Shown: positions 29,816 to 37,168 of the stretch, in pieces
Layout of the letters: every line of letters starts with the position of its first letter
Position numbering within the stretch: the stretch's first letter is position 1
Assembly: GCA_021824285.1 (NCBI GenBank)
Contig: JAKAKZ010000008.1
Span: forward strand, 1 to 37,168
Origin: a bacterium
Lineage (GTDB): Bacteria > Patescibacteriota > Patescibacteriia > SG8-24
Direction: 5' to 3'
DNA length: 37,168 nucleotides
Made by a program: the position numbers and the translations under genes
Notes under the pieces: generated by a model
Databases searched by the model: none
Seen by the model: the letters and a program-made list of their open reading frames with translations, nothing else
What the model was told of the DNA's origin: nothing

Positions 29816-31369
29816 TTAGCGCGCGTACTCGATGACGCGGGTCTCGCGGATGACGTTCACGCGGATTTCGCCGGGATAGGTGAGTTCGGATTCGATCTTC
29901 TTGGCGATGTCTTTGGCCAGGCGGAACGCGGCGAAGTCATCCACCTGCTTCGGCTCCACGAACACGCGGACTTCGCGGCCCGCCTGAATGGCGTAGACCT
30001 TCTCCACGCCAGGGAAGCCGTGCGCGGTCTTCTCGAGCTCCTCGAGGCGCTGGATGTACAGTTCGAGCGTATCCTTGCGCGCGCCTGGGCGGCCGCCGGA
30101 GATGGCGTCAGCCACCTTCACGATGATGCCCTCGATGGTCTTGGGCTTGTCCTCGTGGTGACCAATGGACTGGTAGCAGATCTCCTCGGGCAGGCCGAAC
30201 TTTTTCATGATGTTGTAGCCGATTTCCGGGTGCGCGCCCTGCACGTCGTGGTCCACGGCCTTGCCGATGTCGTGCAGGATGCCGCCCTTCTTGCAGACGG
30301 ACACGTCCGCGCCCAGCTCCTGGGCGATCATGCCGGCGATGTGGGCGACTTCGGTGGAGTGTTTGAGCACGTTCTGGCCGTAGCTCGTGCGGTACTTCAG
30401 GCGGCCCAGAATCTGGACCAGTTTGGGGTCGAGCGACGTGACCGGGATGCCGAGCTCATAGAGCGCGTCCTCGCCGGCCTTCTTGATGTCCACGGCCAGC
30501 TCCTTCTTGGCGTTCTCGACCGCATCCTCGATCTTGGCCGGCTGGATGCGGCCGTCCTTGATCAGGTTCTCGAGCGCGATGCGGCAGACCTGGCGGCGGA
30601 TAGGGGAGAAGCCGGAGATGGTGATGGCCCCCGGGGTGTCGTCCACGATGATTTCGCAGCCGGTCAGCTGCTCCACGGCCTTGATGTTGCGGCCCTCCTT
30701 GCCGATGATGCGGCCCTTCATCTCGTCGCTCGGCAGGTGCACGACCGTGGTCGTGGTCTCGACCGCGTGTCCGGTGGCGACCCGCTGCATGGCGAGCGCG
30801 ATGATGTTCTTGGCCTTGCGCTCGTACTCCTCCTCGCCGCCGCGTTCGATCTTGTGCAGACGGCTCTCGAATTCCTCGGCCACGGTGGCTTCCATCTCCT
30901 TAAGCAGGATGTCCTTGGCCTCCTCGCGGGAGAGCTGGGCGACCGCTTCGAGTTTTTTGACCTGCTCGTCCTTGACCTTCTGGGTCTCGGAGATCAGCGC
31001 TTCGACTTTGGCGTTGCGCTCGAAAAGGTCCTCCTGCTTCTTCTGCAGTTCGCGGAAGCGGTTCTGGTATTCGGCGTCGTATTTTTCGAGTTTCTGCTGG
31101 ATGACGCGGAGTTCCTTGCGGCGGTTCTCATCCTCCCGCTTGGACTCCTCCTGCATCTCCAAGGCCTTCTTTTTGCCCTCGACGACCAGGGCCAGGCTCT
31201 GGGCATCGGCTTCCTTGAGCTTGCTTTCGGCCTGCTTGATGAGCAGTTCCGCTTTGGCTTCGGCTGAATCGGCATTGCGTTTGGCCAGATTCTGGCGCAC
31301 CGCGTAGCCGATGGCGCCGCCGACAGCCGCGCCCACTATTAGGGCGAACACGGCGTAGACAAATGACAT
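29816..31369 (-). CDS. rny: Ribonuclease Y
   Basis: A 517-residue RNase Y, a membrane-anchored endoribonuclease that starts mRNA decay in many bacteria without RNase E. It has an N-terminal membrane helix (FVYAVFALIVGAAVGGAIGYAV) and a long Lys/Glu-rich coiled coil (about 30-190). A KH RNA-binding domain (GRIIGKEGRNIKAVEQLTG) precedes the HD domain with catalytic HDIGKAVDHD and GHHEDK. The length matches the family (~520). The 5' leader is long (to about 31700) and may contain a 44-codon reading frame. The stop codon adjoins a heptamer arm. Confidence 0.95.
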   Translation of the reverse strand: MSFVYAVFALIVGAAVGGAIGYAVRQNLAKRNADSAEAKAELLIKQAESKLKEADAQSLALVVEGKKKALEMQEESKREDENRRKELRVIQQKLEKYDAEYQNRFRELQKKQEDLFERNAKVEALISETQKVKDEQVKKLEAVAQLSREEAKDILLKEMEATVAEEFESRLHKIERGGEEEYERKAKNIIALAMQRVATGHAVETTTTVVHLPSDEMKGRIIGKEGRNIKAVEQLTGCEIIVDDTPGAITISGFSPIRRQVCRIALENLIKDGRIQPAKIEDAVENAKKELAVDIKKAGEDALYELGIPVTSLDPKLVQILGRLKYRTSYGQNVLKHSTEVAHIAGMIAQELGADVSVCKKGGILHDIGKAVDHDVQGAHPEIGYNIMKKFGLPEEICYQSIGHHEDKPKTIEGIIVKVADAISGGRPGARKDTLELYIQRLEELEKTAHGFPGVEKVYAIQAGREVRVFVEPKQVDDFAAFRLAKDIAKKIESELTYPGEIRVNVIRETRVIEYAR

Positions 31370-31408
31370 AAAACCTCGCTATCCTGCGGGGTCGGTTTGG
31401 GCGGTCGC

Positions 31409-31425
31409 GCTGACCTGTGGTCAGC
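31409..31425. other. Hairpin in the rny leader
   Basis: GCTGACC-TGT-GGTCAGC, 40 bp upstream of the rny start. There is no T-tract. It could affect rny translation or mRNA stability. Confidence 0.4.
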
Positions 31426-31465
31426 GTGACGTGCTGGGGTCGGATACGCCGAAAATGGCGCTATT

Positions 31466-31600
31466 TCACGCCTTTTTGACGTCGTTGCCGGGTCCGTTTC
31501 CCTGGTCTGTTTCCGGTTTGGCCTTATGGCTCAGGGCCGGAAAGAAGTTAGAGATGACGGAATCGATCCATTCGCGGTCAACATGTTCCGAGTTCGCCAT
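31466..31600 (-). CDS. Possible 44-residue small protein upstream of rny
   Basis: A short frame starting MANSEHVDREWIDSVISNFF and ending in a Lys- and Gly-rich tail. It reads in the same direction as rny and lies in its otherwise empty leader. Codon choice looks like that of neighbouring genes, with GC-rich third positions. There is no clear ribosome-binding site and no recognised family. It could be a leader peptide or chance; the rest of 31370-31733 shows nothing else I can name. Confidence 0.35.
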   Translation of the reverse strand: MANSEHVDREWIDSVISNFFPALSHKAKPETDQGNGPGNDVKKA

Positions 31601-31740
31601 ACGTATCAGGACTTCCCAGATTTCGCTTCATTGACGTCCGTTTCTGGGTCGTTCTGGACCACCCGCGCTTCGTCGCAGGCTGATTATTAGTTCGTATTTG
31701 GAGCGTAACACGGTGGTTTAAAGAGGTAAAGGGGTTTGTG

Positions 31741-31839
31741 GCGGGTGATTGGTGGCTAGTGGTTGGTGGCTCGCGAATCTTAAAATGGGGCGACGCCGTA
31801 AAATCACCAGGCACCAGCCACTAACCATTAGCCACTGAA
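31741..31839. repeat. Inverted pair of heptamer-repeat arms
   Basis: The left arm is five 7-mers (31741-31775; GCGGGTG, ATTGGTG, GCTAGTG, GTTGGTG, GCTCGCG). The right arm is five (31805-31839; CACCAGG, CACCAGC, CACTAAC, CATTAGC, CACTGAA). It uses a GGTGGCTAGT-type word not seen at other loci. Confidence 0.75.
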
Positions 31840-31858
31840 AAAGCCCCTAACGGGGCTT
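31838..31858 (-). terminator. Terminator overlapping the stop of the downstream-most unknown gene
   Basis: On the minus strand AAGCCCC-GTTA-GGGGCTT followed by a T-run. The stem begins in the stop codon of the gene at 31857-32483. Confidence 0.85.
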
Positions 31859-32483
31859 AAGCGACCTGAACCAGCCAGGTTCCAGGGGAGAACTTCGTCA
31901 GTTCGCCGAGGAGGGCGACCTTCTCGTAGAGCTCCATGAGCGGTTCGACGCGGTCCGCGAGCGCACGGTAGCCGCGGCAGTGGAGCATGGCCCACCAGAT
32001 GACCGCGCTGCTGCGGCTGCTGACGGCGCGGCGGCCGATGGCGTCCGACTGCGGATAGACGTTCTTCAGCTCCATGCCGACCCGCGTCTCCATGTCCTGG
32101 TGGCAGTGCGGACAGCGCGTCTCCACCATCTTGTGGAAGACGGTCAGGAGTTCATCGTGGATGCTGGCACTGTCGAGCGCCTTATCCGCCAGCGCGTCGA
32201 ACAGGTCTGGCGGTCTGACGTCGGTCCATGTCGGCCAGTCGCTGACCGGTTGGGAACGCGAGGTCACCATGACGCGCAGGCACGGCCGGCCGAACGCTTG
32301 GGTGATGGCGGACGAGATGAAACTGGTGTTGGCGCCGCTGCGCGCCACCGGCCAGCGGCTCTCCGCGGTCATGGTCCGCCGTATGCGGTCGAGCACGCGC
32401 AGGGCCAGAGTCTCGTCCGCAATGCCGCTACCGATGTGGTTCGCGATCAGCTTCTCGAAAGTGTTGGCTTTTTGCCAGTCCAT
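31857..32483 (-). CDS. Hypothetical protein with a CxxC motif
   Basis: A 208-residue soluble protein of unknown function. No membrane segment or signal peptide is visible. A CPHCHQDME motif in the middle resembles half of a zinc site or a thiol pair. The N-terminus (DWQKANTFEKLIANHIGSGIADETLALRVLDRIRRTM) looks helical. The C-terminal half contains a Cys/Trp-rich stretch (WWAMLHCRGYRAL). GGAGGAG 7 bp before the ATG is a strong ribosome-binding site, stronger than those of most genes here. A promoter lies at 32553-32581. It follows another Cys-containing unknown gene in the same direction but has its own transcription signals. Confidence 0.7.
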   Translation of the reverse strand: MDWQKANTFEKLIANHIGSGIADETLALRVLDRIRRTMTAESRWPVARSGANTSFISSAITQAFGRPCLRVMVTSRSQPVSDWPTWTDVRPPDLFDALADKALDSASIHDELLTVFHKMVETRCPHCHQDMETRVGMELKNVYPQSDAIGRRAVSSRSSAVIWWAMLHCRGYRALADRVEPLMELYEKVALLGELTKFSPGTWLVQVA

Positions 32484-32552
32484 TGGCGGCTCCTCCGTGC
32501 CGGGCTGGAGCTTTGAGCTCGAAGTCGGAAGGTTGCGAAAGGTACTGCATTG

Positions 32553-32581
32553 GATTTAGCATCTCCGGACGTAACAGACAA
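32553..32581 (-). promoter_or_regulatory. Promoter for the 31857-32483 gene
   Basis: On the minus strand TTGTCT, a 17-bp spacer ending in TGC, then TAAATC. Confidence 0.55.
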
Positions 32582-32596
32582 GACCCGCATGGCTAC

Positions 32597-32622
32597 GAAA
32601 AAACCGGCCTAGAGGCCGGTTT
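32597..32622 (-). terminator. Intrinsic terminator after the 32637-33326 gene
   Basis: AAACCGGCCT-CT-AGGCCGGTTT on the minus strand, then more T. Confidence 0.9.
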
Positions 32623-32636
32623 AAGGCGGAATTCGC

Positions 32637-33326
32637 TCATGCCACTTCGATGAGCAGCGTGTCGTCGCGGAAGCCCCGCCGGCGGCCGATCAGCCCGCCG
32701 TAGCGGAAGGAGCGGACCAGCGGTTCGAGCTTCTCGGCCGGGTTCAGGTTGCCGGCGGCCAGAAGCTGGATGTAGTGCGCGATGATGGCACGGCGGTTGG
32801 CGTGGGCGGTGCCGTCGCTGTCCGGCGGCAGTACCGAATCGCCGATGATTTCCAGTACGCTCTCCTCGAGGGTCCGATCGCGGCAGTAGGAGTGGTCACA
32901 GATGCAGTACTTGCCGCACATCAGGTTCCGCACGCCGAAGGCCTCGCGGACGTCGCTCCGCAGGTCGGACTTCAGCAGGCCACGGAAGTGCCGATCCAGC
33001 GCGTCGCCGTGCGGGTCGGCGCCGTTCTCGCGGCACCACTCGGAGCGCGAGACCTTCTCCACCTTCTTGAGGTCCAGGCAGAAGGTCTCGTTGTAGGCCT
33101 GCAGGATGAATGCACCGTTGACGTTGCCGTGTCCGGCCGGCCATCTGTGGAGGTCGACTGAATCGAAGACGACGTTCTTGGCCCGCTCGGCCAGCTCGCT
33201 GCCGAGCGTGGAGTCTAGGCCATGGTGGGACAGGTGCCAGCGTATGAAGCCGTAGACGGCCGGGATGCGGCTGCCGTCCGGCATCGTCGTGGTTTCGGGC
33301 TCGATACCGTCTATCAAGACGCTCAT
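32637..33326 (-). CDS. Hypothetical protein with a Cys cluster
   Basis: A 229-residue soluble protein of unknown function. The most distinctive part is CGKYCICDHSYC near residue 137, a C-x3-C-x-C-x4-C cluster that could bind zinc or an iron-sulfur centre. A further pair (FCLDLKK and WCRENG) lies about 50 residues before it. There is no signal peptide or membrane helix. AAGGAG 6 bp before the ATG and a near-consensus promoter at 33377-33405 indicate good expression. It and the gene at 31857-32483 share style (Cys motif, strong Shine-Dalgarno, own promoter), so a related job is possible but not shown. Confidence 0.7.
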   Translation of the reverse strand: MSVLIDGIEPETTTMPDGSRIPAVYGFIRWHLSHHGLDSTLGSELAERAKNVVFDSVDLHRWPAGHGNVNGAFILQAYNETFCLDLKKVEKVSRSEWCRENGADPHGDALDRHFRGLLKSDLRSDVREAFGVRNLMCGKYCICDHSYCRDRTLEESVLEIIGDSVLPPDSDGTAHANRRAIIAHYIQLLAAGNLNPAEKLEPLVRSFRYGGLIGRRRGFRDDTLLIEVA

Positions 33327-33376
33327 CGTTTACTCCTTGGAAAGGTTCGACTGCTCTGAAAGGCAGTATTGCGCGT

Positions 33377-33405
33377 AATCTAGCGCATTTATTGGGTTCA
33401 GTCAA
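33377..33405 (-). promoter_or_regulatory. Sigma70-type promoter for the 32637-33326 gene
   Basis: On the minus strand TTGACT, a 17-bp spacer, then TAGATT. Confidence 0.65.
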
Positions 33406-33464
33406 GGGTGCGATTGCTGGCTGAAAGTTCGGAGTTGCCCCGCCCCCTATCTTCAGTCAAAGAA

Positions 33465-33490
33465 GGCGGGGTCCCGCCTAAAGAGGCGGG
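33465..33490. repeat. Three-part GGCGGG/CCCGCC/GGCGGG element, copy 2
   Basis: GGCGGG (33465-33470), CCCGCC (33473-33478) and GGCGGG (33485-33490). It matches the copy at 9849-9873, including the GT loop and flanking AA, and also lies beside a repeat-arm pair. Confidence 0.6.
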
Positions 33491-33494
33491 AAAA

Positions 33495-33557
33495 GTTGAG
33501 AGTTGATATTTGAAAGTTAGACGATAACTTTCAACTCTCAACCGTTCAACTTTCAAC
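33495..33557. repeat. Inverted pair of heptamer-repeat arms overlapping the truB stop
   Basis: The left arm is four 7-mers (33495-33522; GTTGAGA, GTTGATA, TTTGAAA, GTTAGAC). The right arm is AACTTTC, AACTCTC, AACCGTTC, AACTTTC, AAC (33526-33557). The last units contain the truB stop codon (33553-33555). The GTTGAGA word is shared with the rnc-pilT locus. Confidence 0.78.
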
Positions 33558-34230
33558 GACCGACAGCAATCAGCCGCCCGCTCCAGTTCTCTTTCGTCAG
33601 ATCCTCCAGCTTGGTCGCCTCATGCACGCTTACCGCGCCGATGGCCGTGCGCCGTAGGGATTCCAGGTAAGCGCCGCAGCCGAGCGTCTGGCCCAAATCA
33701 TGCGCCAGCGTGCGGATGTAGGTGCCGGAGGAGCAACGCACCGCGAAGGTGAAGCGTGGCGGCTCGAAGGCAACAGGGTCGAAATGGGTGATCGTGATTT
33801 CGACCGGCTGCCGCTTCACGGTCTGACCGGCGCGGGCCAGCTCGTACAACTTTTTGCCCGCGATCTTCTTGGCCGAATACATCGGCGGCACCTGTTTGAT
33901 GGTGCCCATGAAGCGGGGGAGCGCGGCGCGGACCTGTTCTTCTGTCGGGATTACCGCGCCGGAAACCGGCTCAACCCGGCCAGTACCGTCCTGCGTATCG
34001 CTCGTGGCGCCGAATACCAGAGTGCCCAGATAGGCCTTATCCGAGCCCATTAGCGACGAGAGCTGTTTAGTGGCCGACCGGCCTACGCCCACGATCAAGA
34101 GACCCGTGGCGAAGGGGTCTAGCGTTCCGGCGTGTCCGACGGTCCGTTCGCCAGACAGGCGGCGCACGTGGTCCACCACGTCATGGGAGGTTATGCCGGC
34201 TGGTTTGTCGATGTAGAGGAAGCCGCTCAT
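33553..34230 (-). CDS. truB: tRNA pseudouridine-55 synthase TruB
   Basis: A 225-residue TruB that makes the universal pseudouridine 55 in the tRNA T loop. The N-terminus is typical (GFLYIDKPAGITSHDVVDHVRR). The catalytic motif GHAGTLDPFATGLL includes Asp38. KAYLGTLVFGATSDTQDGTG and RCSSGTYIRTLAHDLG, which contact RNA, are present. It is somewhat shorter than the Escherichia coli enzyme, lacking much of a C-terminal PUA domain. It is divergent from infB; these genes are often neighbours in the nusA-infB-rbfA-truB cluster, but here they are transcribed apart. Confidence 0.94.
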   Translation of the reverse strand: MSGFLYIDKPAGITSHDVVDHVRRLSGERTVGHAGTLDPFATGLLIVGVGRSATKQLSSLMGSDKAYLGTLVFGATSDTQDGTGRVEPVSGAVIPTEEQVRAALPRFMGTIKQVPPMYSAKKIAGKKLYELARAGQTVKRQPVEITITHFDPVAFEPPRFTFAVRCSSGTYIRTLAHDLGQTLGCGAYLESLRRTAIGAVSVHEATKLEDLTKENWSGRLIAVGR

Positions 34231-34328
34231 TTGTCGGGATTTTCTCCTATGGGCTAAAAGCTTTCAAAGTATATTACTTCGTCAGTCAAAGCTTCAAGCT
34301 CAAATTTAAGACCCTAAGCGCGCAACGA

Positions 34329-34357
34329 TTGACGTTTTTTCCTCTAAAAGTTAGGAT
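34329..34357 (+). promoter_or_regulatory. Sigma70-type promoter for infB
   Basis: TTGACG (34329-34334), a 17-bp spacer, then TAGGAT (34352-34357). The start codon is 12 bp after the -10, so the mRNA would be leaderless or nearly so. Confidence 0.55.
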
Positions 34358-34368
34358 ATACCAGCTAT

Positions 34369-36369
34369 ATGAATATATCTGAACTGGCCCGCCGCCTGCG
34401 CACCACACCGGATGAGCTCCGCGAGAAGCTGCCCATCCTGGGTTTTGACGTTGGTCATCGCGCCATTAAGGTGGATGATCGGCTGGTGGATAAGATCATG
34501 CAGAAGTGGTCGGAGCAGCTCAAGATGGAGCGCCTGAAGGCCAAATACAAGCGCGAGGAGGCCGTTAAGGAAGCGGCCGTGGCTAAGGTGAAGAAGGTGC
34601 TGCTGCCGAAAGTCATCACGGTGCGCGATTTCTCCACCAAGATGTCCCTGCCGCTCAACATCGTCATTTCCGAACTGATGAAGAACGGCATCCTGGCGTC
34701 GCTCAACGAGCGCATCGATTTCGAGACTGCCAGCATCATCGCCAACGACCTCGGTTTTGATGTCGGCCGCGAGGAGGACACCCAGGCCGCCATCGAGGAC
34801 GGCAGCATTTCCGCGGAAAAGGTGAAAGAAATGACTGCGGGCGAGAAGGAAGAGGCCCTGCAGACCCGCGCGCCGGTGGTCGTAGTCATGGGTCACGTGG
34901 ACCACGGCAAGACCGCGCTCCTCGATGCCATCCGCAAGACCGACGTGGCCAAGGGGGAGGCCGGCGGCATCACCCAGCACATCGGCGCCTACCAGAAGGA
35001 GAAGAAGGGCCGCAAGATCACCTTCATCGATACCCCGGGCCATGAGGCCTTCACGGTCATGCGTTCGCGCGGCGCCCGCATCGCGGACGTCGGCGTGCTC
35101 GTCGTGGCCATGGATGATGGCGTCCAGCCGCAGACCGTCGAAGTCATCAAGATCCTGAACGCGGCTAAGCTGCCGTTCGTTGTGGCGCTCAACAAAGCGG
35201 ATAAGCCGGATGCCGACATCCAGCGCGTGAAGACCCAGCTGTCCGAACAGGGGCTGATTCCGGAGGATTGGGGCGGCAAGACCATCATGGTTCCCGTCTC
35301 CGCCAAAACCGGTAAGGGACTGGACGGGCTGCTCGACATGATTCTGCTTGTGGCTGACTTGGACAAGGAGAAGATCCGCGCCAACCCGGACCGCCGCGCG
35401 GTCGGCAGCATCATCGAATCGCACGTGGACAAGGGCGAAGGCCCGGTGGCTACGGTGCTCGTCCAGGCCGGCACGCTGCGCCGCAACGACCTCCTGTCCG
35501 TGGGCGGCCAGCTCTATGGCCGCGTGCGCGCCATGCGGGACTGGAACGGCCAGAGCGTGGAGGAGGCCGGTCCGAGCATGCCGGTGAAGATCCTCGGATT
35601 CAAGAGCGCGCCGCAGGTCGGTGATGTCTGCGAAGTGCCGGAGGACGGCGCCGATCTCAAGCAGGTCCGCAAGCAGTATGCCATCGATAAGCAGGTTGTG
35701 GCCGCCACGGCCGGCGGCGGCGACCTCAAGGACGCCAAAGACCGCAAGATGGTCAATATCGTGCTGAAGTGTGACGTGCTGGGCTCGCTCGAGGCCATCA
35801 TGGGCACGCTCGAGAAACTGCAGACGCCGGAAGTCGGCATCGCCGTGGTCGGCAAGGGCCTCGGGAACATCACGGACGGCGACATCCTGCGGGCCGAATC
35901 CACGGGCGCCTTCCTCATCGGCTTCAACGTCCAGGCCACCCGCCAGGCCCAGATTTTGGCCCGCGACAAGAAGGTCAAGATCAATCTCTACCGCATCATT
36001 TACGAGATTTTCGACGAGCTGAAGAGGCGCATGCAGGATCTCGTGCCCGCCGAGGTCATCACGACCCAGCTCGGCAAGCTGGAGGTGCTGGCCGTGTTCC
36101 GTTCGGACAAGACCGGACAGATCGTCGGTGGCCGCGTCACGGACGGCAAGCTGCAGGCCGGGGCCAACTGCGTCGTCTACCGCGGCCAGGATCCCATCGG
36201 CGAAGGCTCGGTGCTCCAGCTGCAGACCGGCAAGACCGATACGAAGGAAGTGCGGAGCGGCCAGGAATGCGGCATCAAGGTCTCGGTCCGGCCCGCCATC
36301 CTCGTCGGCGACATCATCGAGGTCTTCCTCCAGGAGAAGAAGGAGAAGAAACTGACGTTCAACGCGTAA
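34369..36369 (+). CDS. infB: Translation initiation factor IF-2
   Basis: A 666-residue IF-2, the GTPase that brings initiator tRNA to the 30S subunit. The N-terminal part has two IF2_N-like modules ([42 protein letters not shown]) with a short linker instead of the long one seen in enterobacteria. The G domain shows GHVDHGKT (about 175), [19 protein letters not shown] and NKAD. Domains II-IV follow, including SGQECGIK near the end. The start has no Shine-Dalgarno sequence and the promoter places the transcript start only a few bases upstream, suggesting leaderless translation. Confidence 0.95.
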   Translation: MNISELARRLRTTPDELREKLPILGFDVGHRAIKVDDRLVDKIMQKWSEQLKMERLKAKYKREEAVKEAAVAKVKKVLLPKVITVRDFSTKMSLPLNIVISELMKNGILASLNERIDFETASIIANDLGFDVGREEDTQAAIEDGSISAEKVKEMTAGEKEEALQTRAPVVVVMGHVDHGKTALLDAIRKTDVAKGEAGGITQHIGAYQKEKKGRKITFIDTPGHEAFTVMRSRGARIADVGVLVVAMDDGVQPQTVEVIKILNAAKLPFVVALNKADKPDADIQRVKTQLSEQGLIPEDWGGKTIMVPVSAKTGKGLDGLLDMILLVADLDKEKIRANPDRRAVGSIIESHVDKGEGPVATVLVQAGTLRRNDLLSVGGQLYGRVRAMRDWNGQSVEEAGPSMPVKILGFKSAPQVGDVCEVPEDGADLKQVRKQYAIDKQVVAATAGGGDLKDAKDRKMVNIVLKCDVLGSLEAIMGTLEKLQTPEVGIAVVGKGLGNITDGDILRAESTGAFLIGFNVQATRQAQILARDKKVKINLYRIIYEIFDELKRRMQDLVPAEVITTQLGKLEVLAVFRSDKTGQIVGGRVTDGKLQAGANCVVYRGQDPIGEGSVLQLQTGKTDTKEVRSGQECGIKVSVRPAILVGDIIEVFLQEKKEKKLTFNA

Positions 36370-36372
36370 CAG

Positions 36373-36403
36373 AAAAACCGGCCCTTGCGAGGGCCGGTTT
36401 TTT
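36373..36403 (+). terminator. Intrinsic terminator after infB
   Basis: AAAAACCGGCCC-TTGCGA-GGGCCGGTTTTTT. Confidence 0.92.
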
Positions 36404-36408
36404 GTTGA

Positions 36409-36529
<121 letters not shown>

Positions 36530-36571
36530 AAAATCTACTCTTGACCGCAACTCCTTTTTTTGCGCAGTGGG

Positions 36572-36580
36572 TGTTATCAT
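36572..36580 (+). promoter_or_regulatory. Extended -10 promoter for trxA (TGTTATCAT)
   Basis: TGT-TATCAT, 56 bp before the ATG. A TTGACC at 36541 is too far upstream (28 bp) to be a normal -35. Confidence 0.5.
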
Positions 36581-36636
36581 TAACGCGGTACCAGTGGGTA
36601 CCAATCTTTATCTTCCGTCACACCAGGAGCAACCAT

Positions 36637-36960
36637 ATGGCCCGCGCTTTCACCGACGACAATTTCCAGGAGGAAGTCCTCAAATCGCCGGAACCGGTGC
36701 TCGTCGACTTCTGGGCGCCCTGGTGCGGTCCGTGCCGCATCCTGGGGCCGATCATCGATGAGCTGCACACCGAGCTCGACGGCAAGGGCTACCGCGTCGG
36801 TAAGGTGAACGTCGACGAGAACCAGACCACCGCCGCGAACTACGGCATCATGAGCATCCCCACGACCATGATCTTCAAGGGCGGTCAGCCCGTGGACGTG
36901 GCCGTCGGCGTCCAGACGAAGGAGGCCATTCTGGAGCGCCTGAAGAAGGCCGCCCAATAG
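36637..36960 (+). CDS. trxA: Thioredoxin
   Basis: A 107-residue thioredoxin that reduces protein disulfides in the cytoplasm. The active site WCGPC (C30, C33) lies in VLVDFWAPWCGPCRILGP, and the cis-proline loop is SIPTTMIFKGG. Length and fold pattern are standard, with no signal peptide. AGGAG 7 bp before the ATG sets the start; the frame is open upstream through the (TC) tract but that is not coding. A terminator follows at 36977-37004. Confidence 0.95.
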   Translation: MARAFTDDNFQEEVLKSPEPVLVDFWAPWCGPCRILGPIIDELHTELDGKGYRVGKVNVDENQTTAANYGIMSIPTTMIFKGGQPVDVAVGVQTKEAILERLKKAAQ

Positions 36961-36976
36961 GTTTTCGCTCCGCCTC

Positions 36977-37004
36977 AAAGCTTCTTTACCAAAGGAGCTT
37001 TTTT
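36977..37004 (+). terminator. Intrinsic terminator after trxA
   Basis: AAAGCTTCTTT-ACC-AAAGGAGCTTT (one G-U) followed by T. Confidence 0.85.
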
Positions 37005-37042
37005 ATTCTATAATTGGCTTAATTTTACAATAGAGATGTATA

Positions 37043-37145
<103 letters not shown>

Positions 37146-37168
37146 CCAACCAAAATATGCGCCACGTC

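Overview
The window reads as a chromosomal segment of a GC-rich member of the Candidate Phyla Radiation (Patescibacteria, Parcubacteria-like). This placement is inferred from the short prolyl-tRNA synthetase without an editing insert, the Patescibacteria-style type IV pilins and the PilM fused to a baseplate-J-like domain. UGA is used as a normal stop, so recoded lineages are unlikely. Many genes lack a clear Shine-Dalgarno sequence. A recurring promoter shape is an extended -10 (TGnTATnnT), often close to the start codon. No IS element, phage or CRISPR array was seen.

Layout: (1) 1-8.2 kb, housekeeping: gyrA 3' end, a duplicated structured intergenic element, a DUF1189-like membrane protein, a lipid-kinase-like protein, a secreted Cys-rich protein, rpmF, nusB, rnc and pilT. 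(2) 8.2-10.1 kb: tRNA-Arg(TCG), a small hypothetical gene, then tRNA-Lys(CTT) surrounded by broken tRNA-Lys pieces and repeats. (3) 10.1-27.7 kb, a type IV pilus locus: a large membrane histidine kinase, two response regulators, pilB, pilC, a GspH-like pseudopilin, a 1401-residue prepilin-anchored protein with three seven-bladed propellers, two minor pilins, a PilM fusion, a leaderless pilin homologue and two major-pilin paralogues. (4) 27.9-37.2 kb: proS, hup, rny, two unknown Cys-containing genes, truB, infB and trxA.

The genes in region 3 form a sensing-plus-pilus module. PilB and PilT power extension and retraction through PilC, PilM supplies the cytoplasmic side of the assembly platform, the pilins build the fibre, and the giant propeller protein is a plausible adhesive minor pilin. 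The kinase and two receiver proteins, the second overlapping pilB by 4 bp, probably control the pilus. No prepilin peptidase, secretin, or separate PilN or PilO is present in the window.

The most unusual signal is in the spacers. About eleven intergenic regions hold a left arm of 4-5 tandem, diverged 7-mers or 8-mers and a right arm of tandem units reading as the complement. The pair often flanks an intrinsic terminator. The repeated word differs from locus to locus but the period and the inverted layout are kept. Three further spacers carry a related composite: an AG-rich arm, a GC-rich core and a long (TC)23-30 tract. I know of no named element matching this class.
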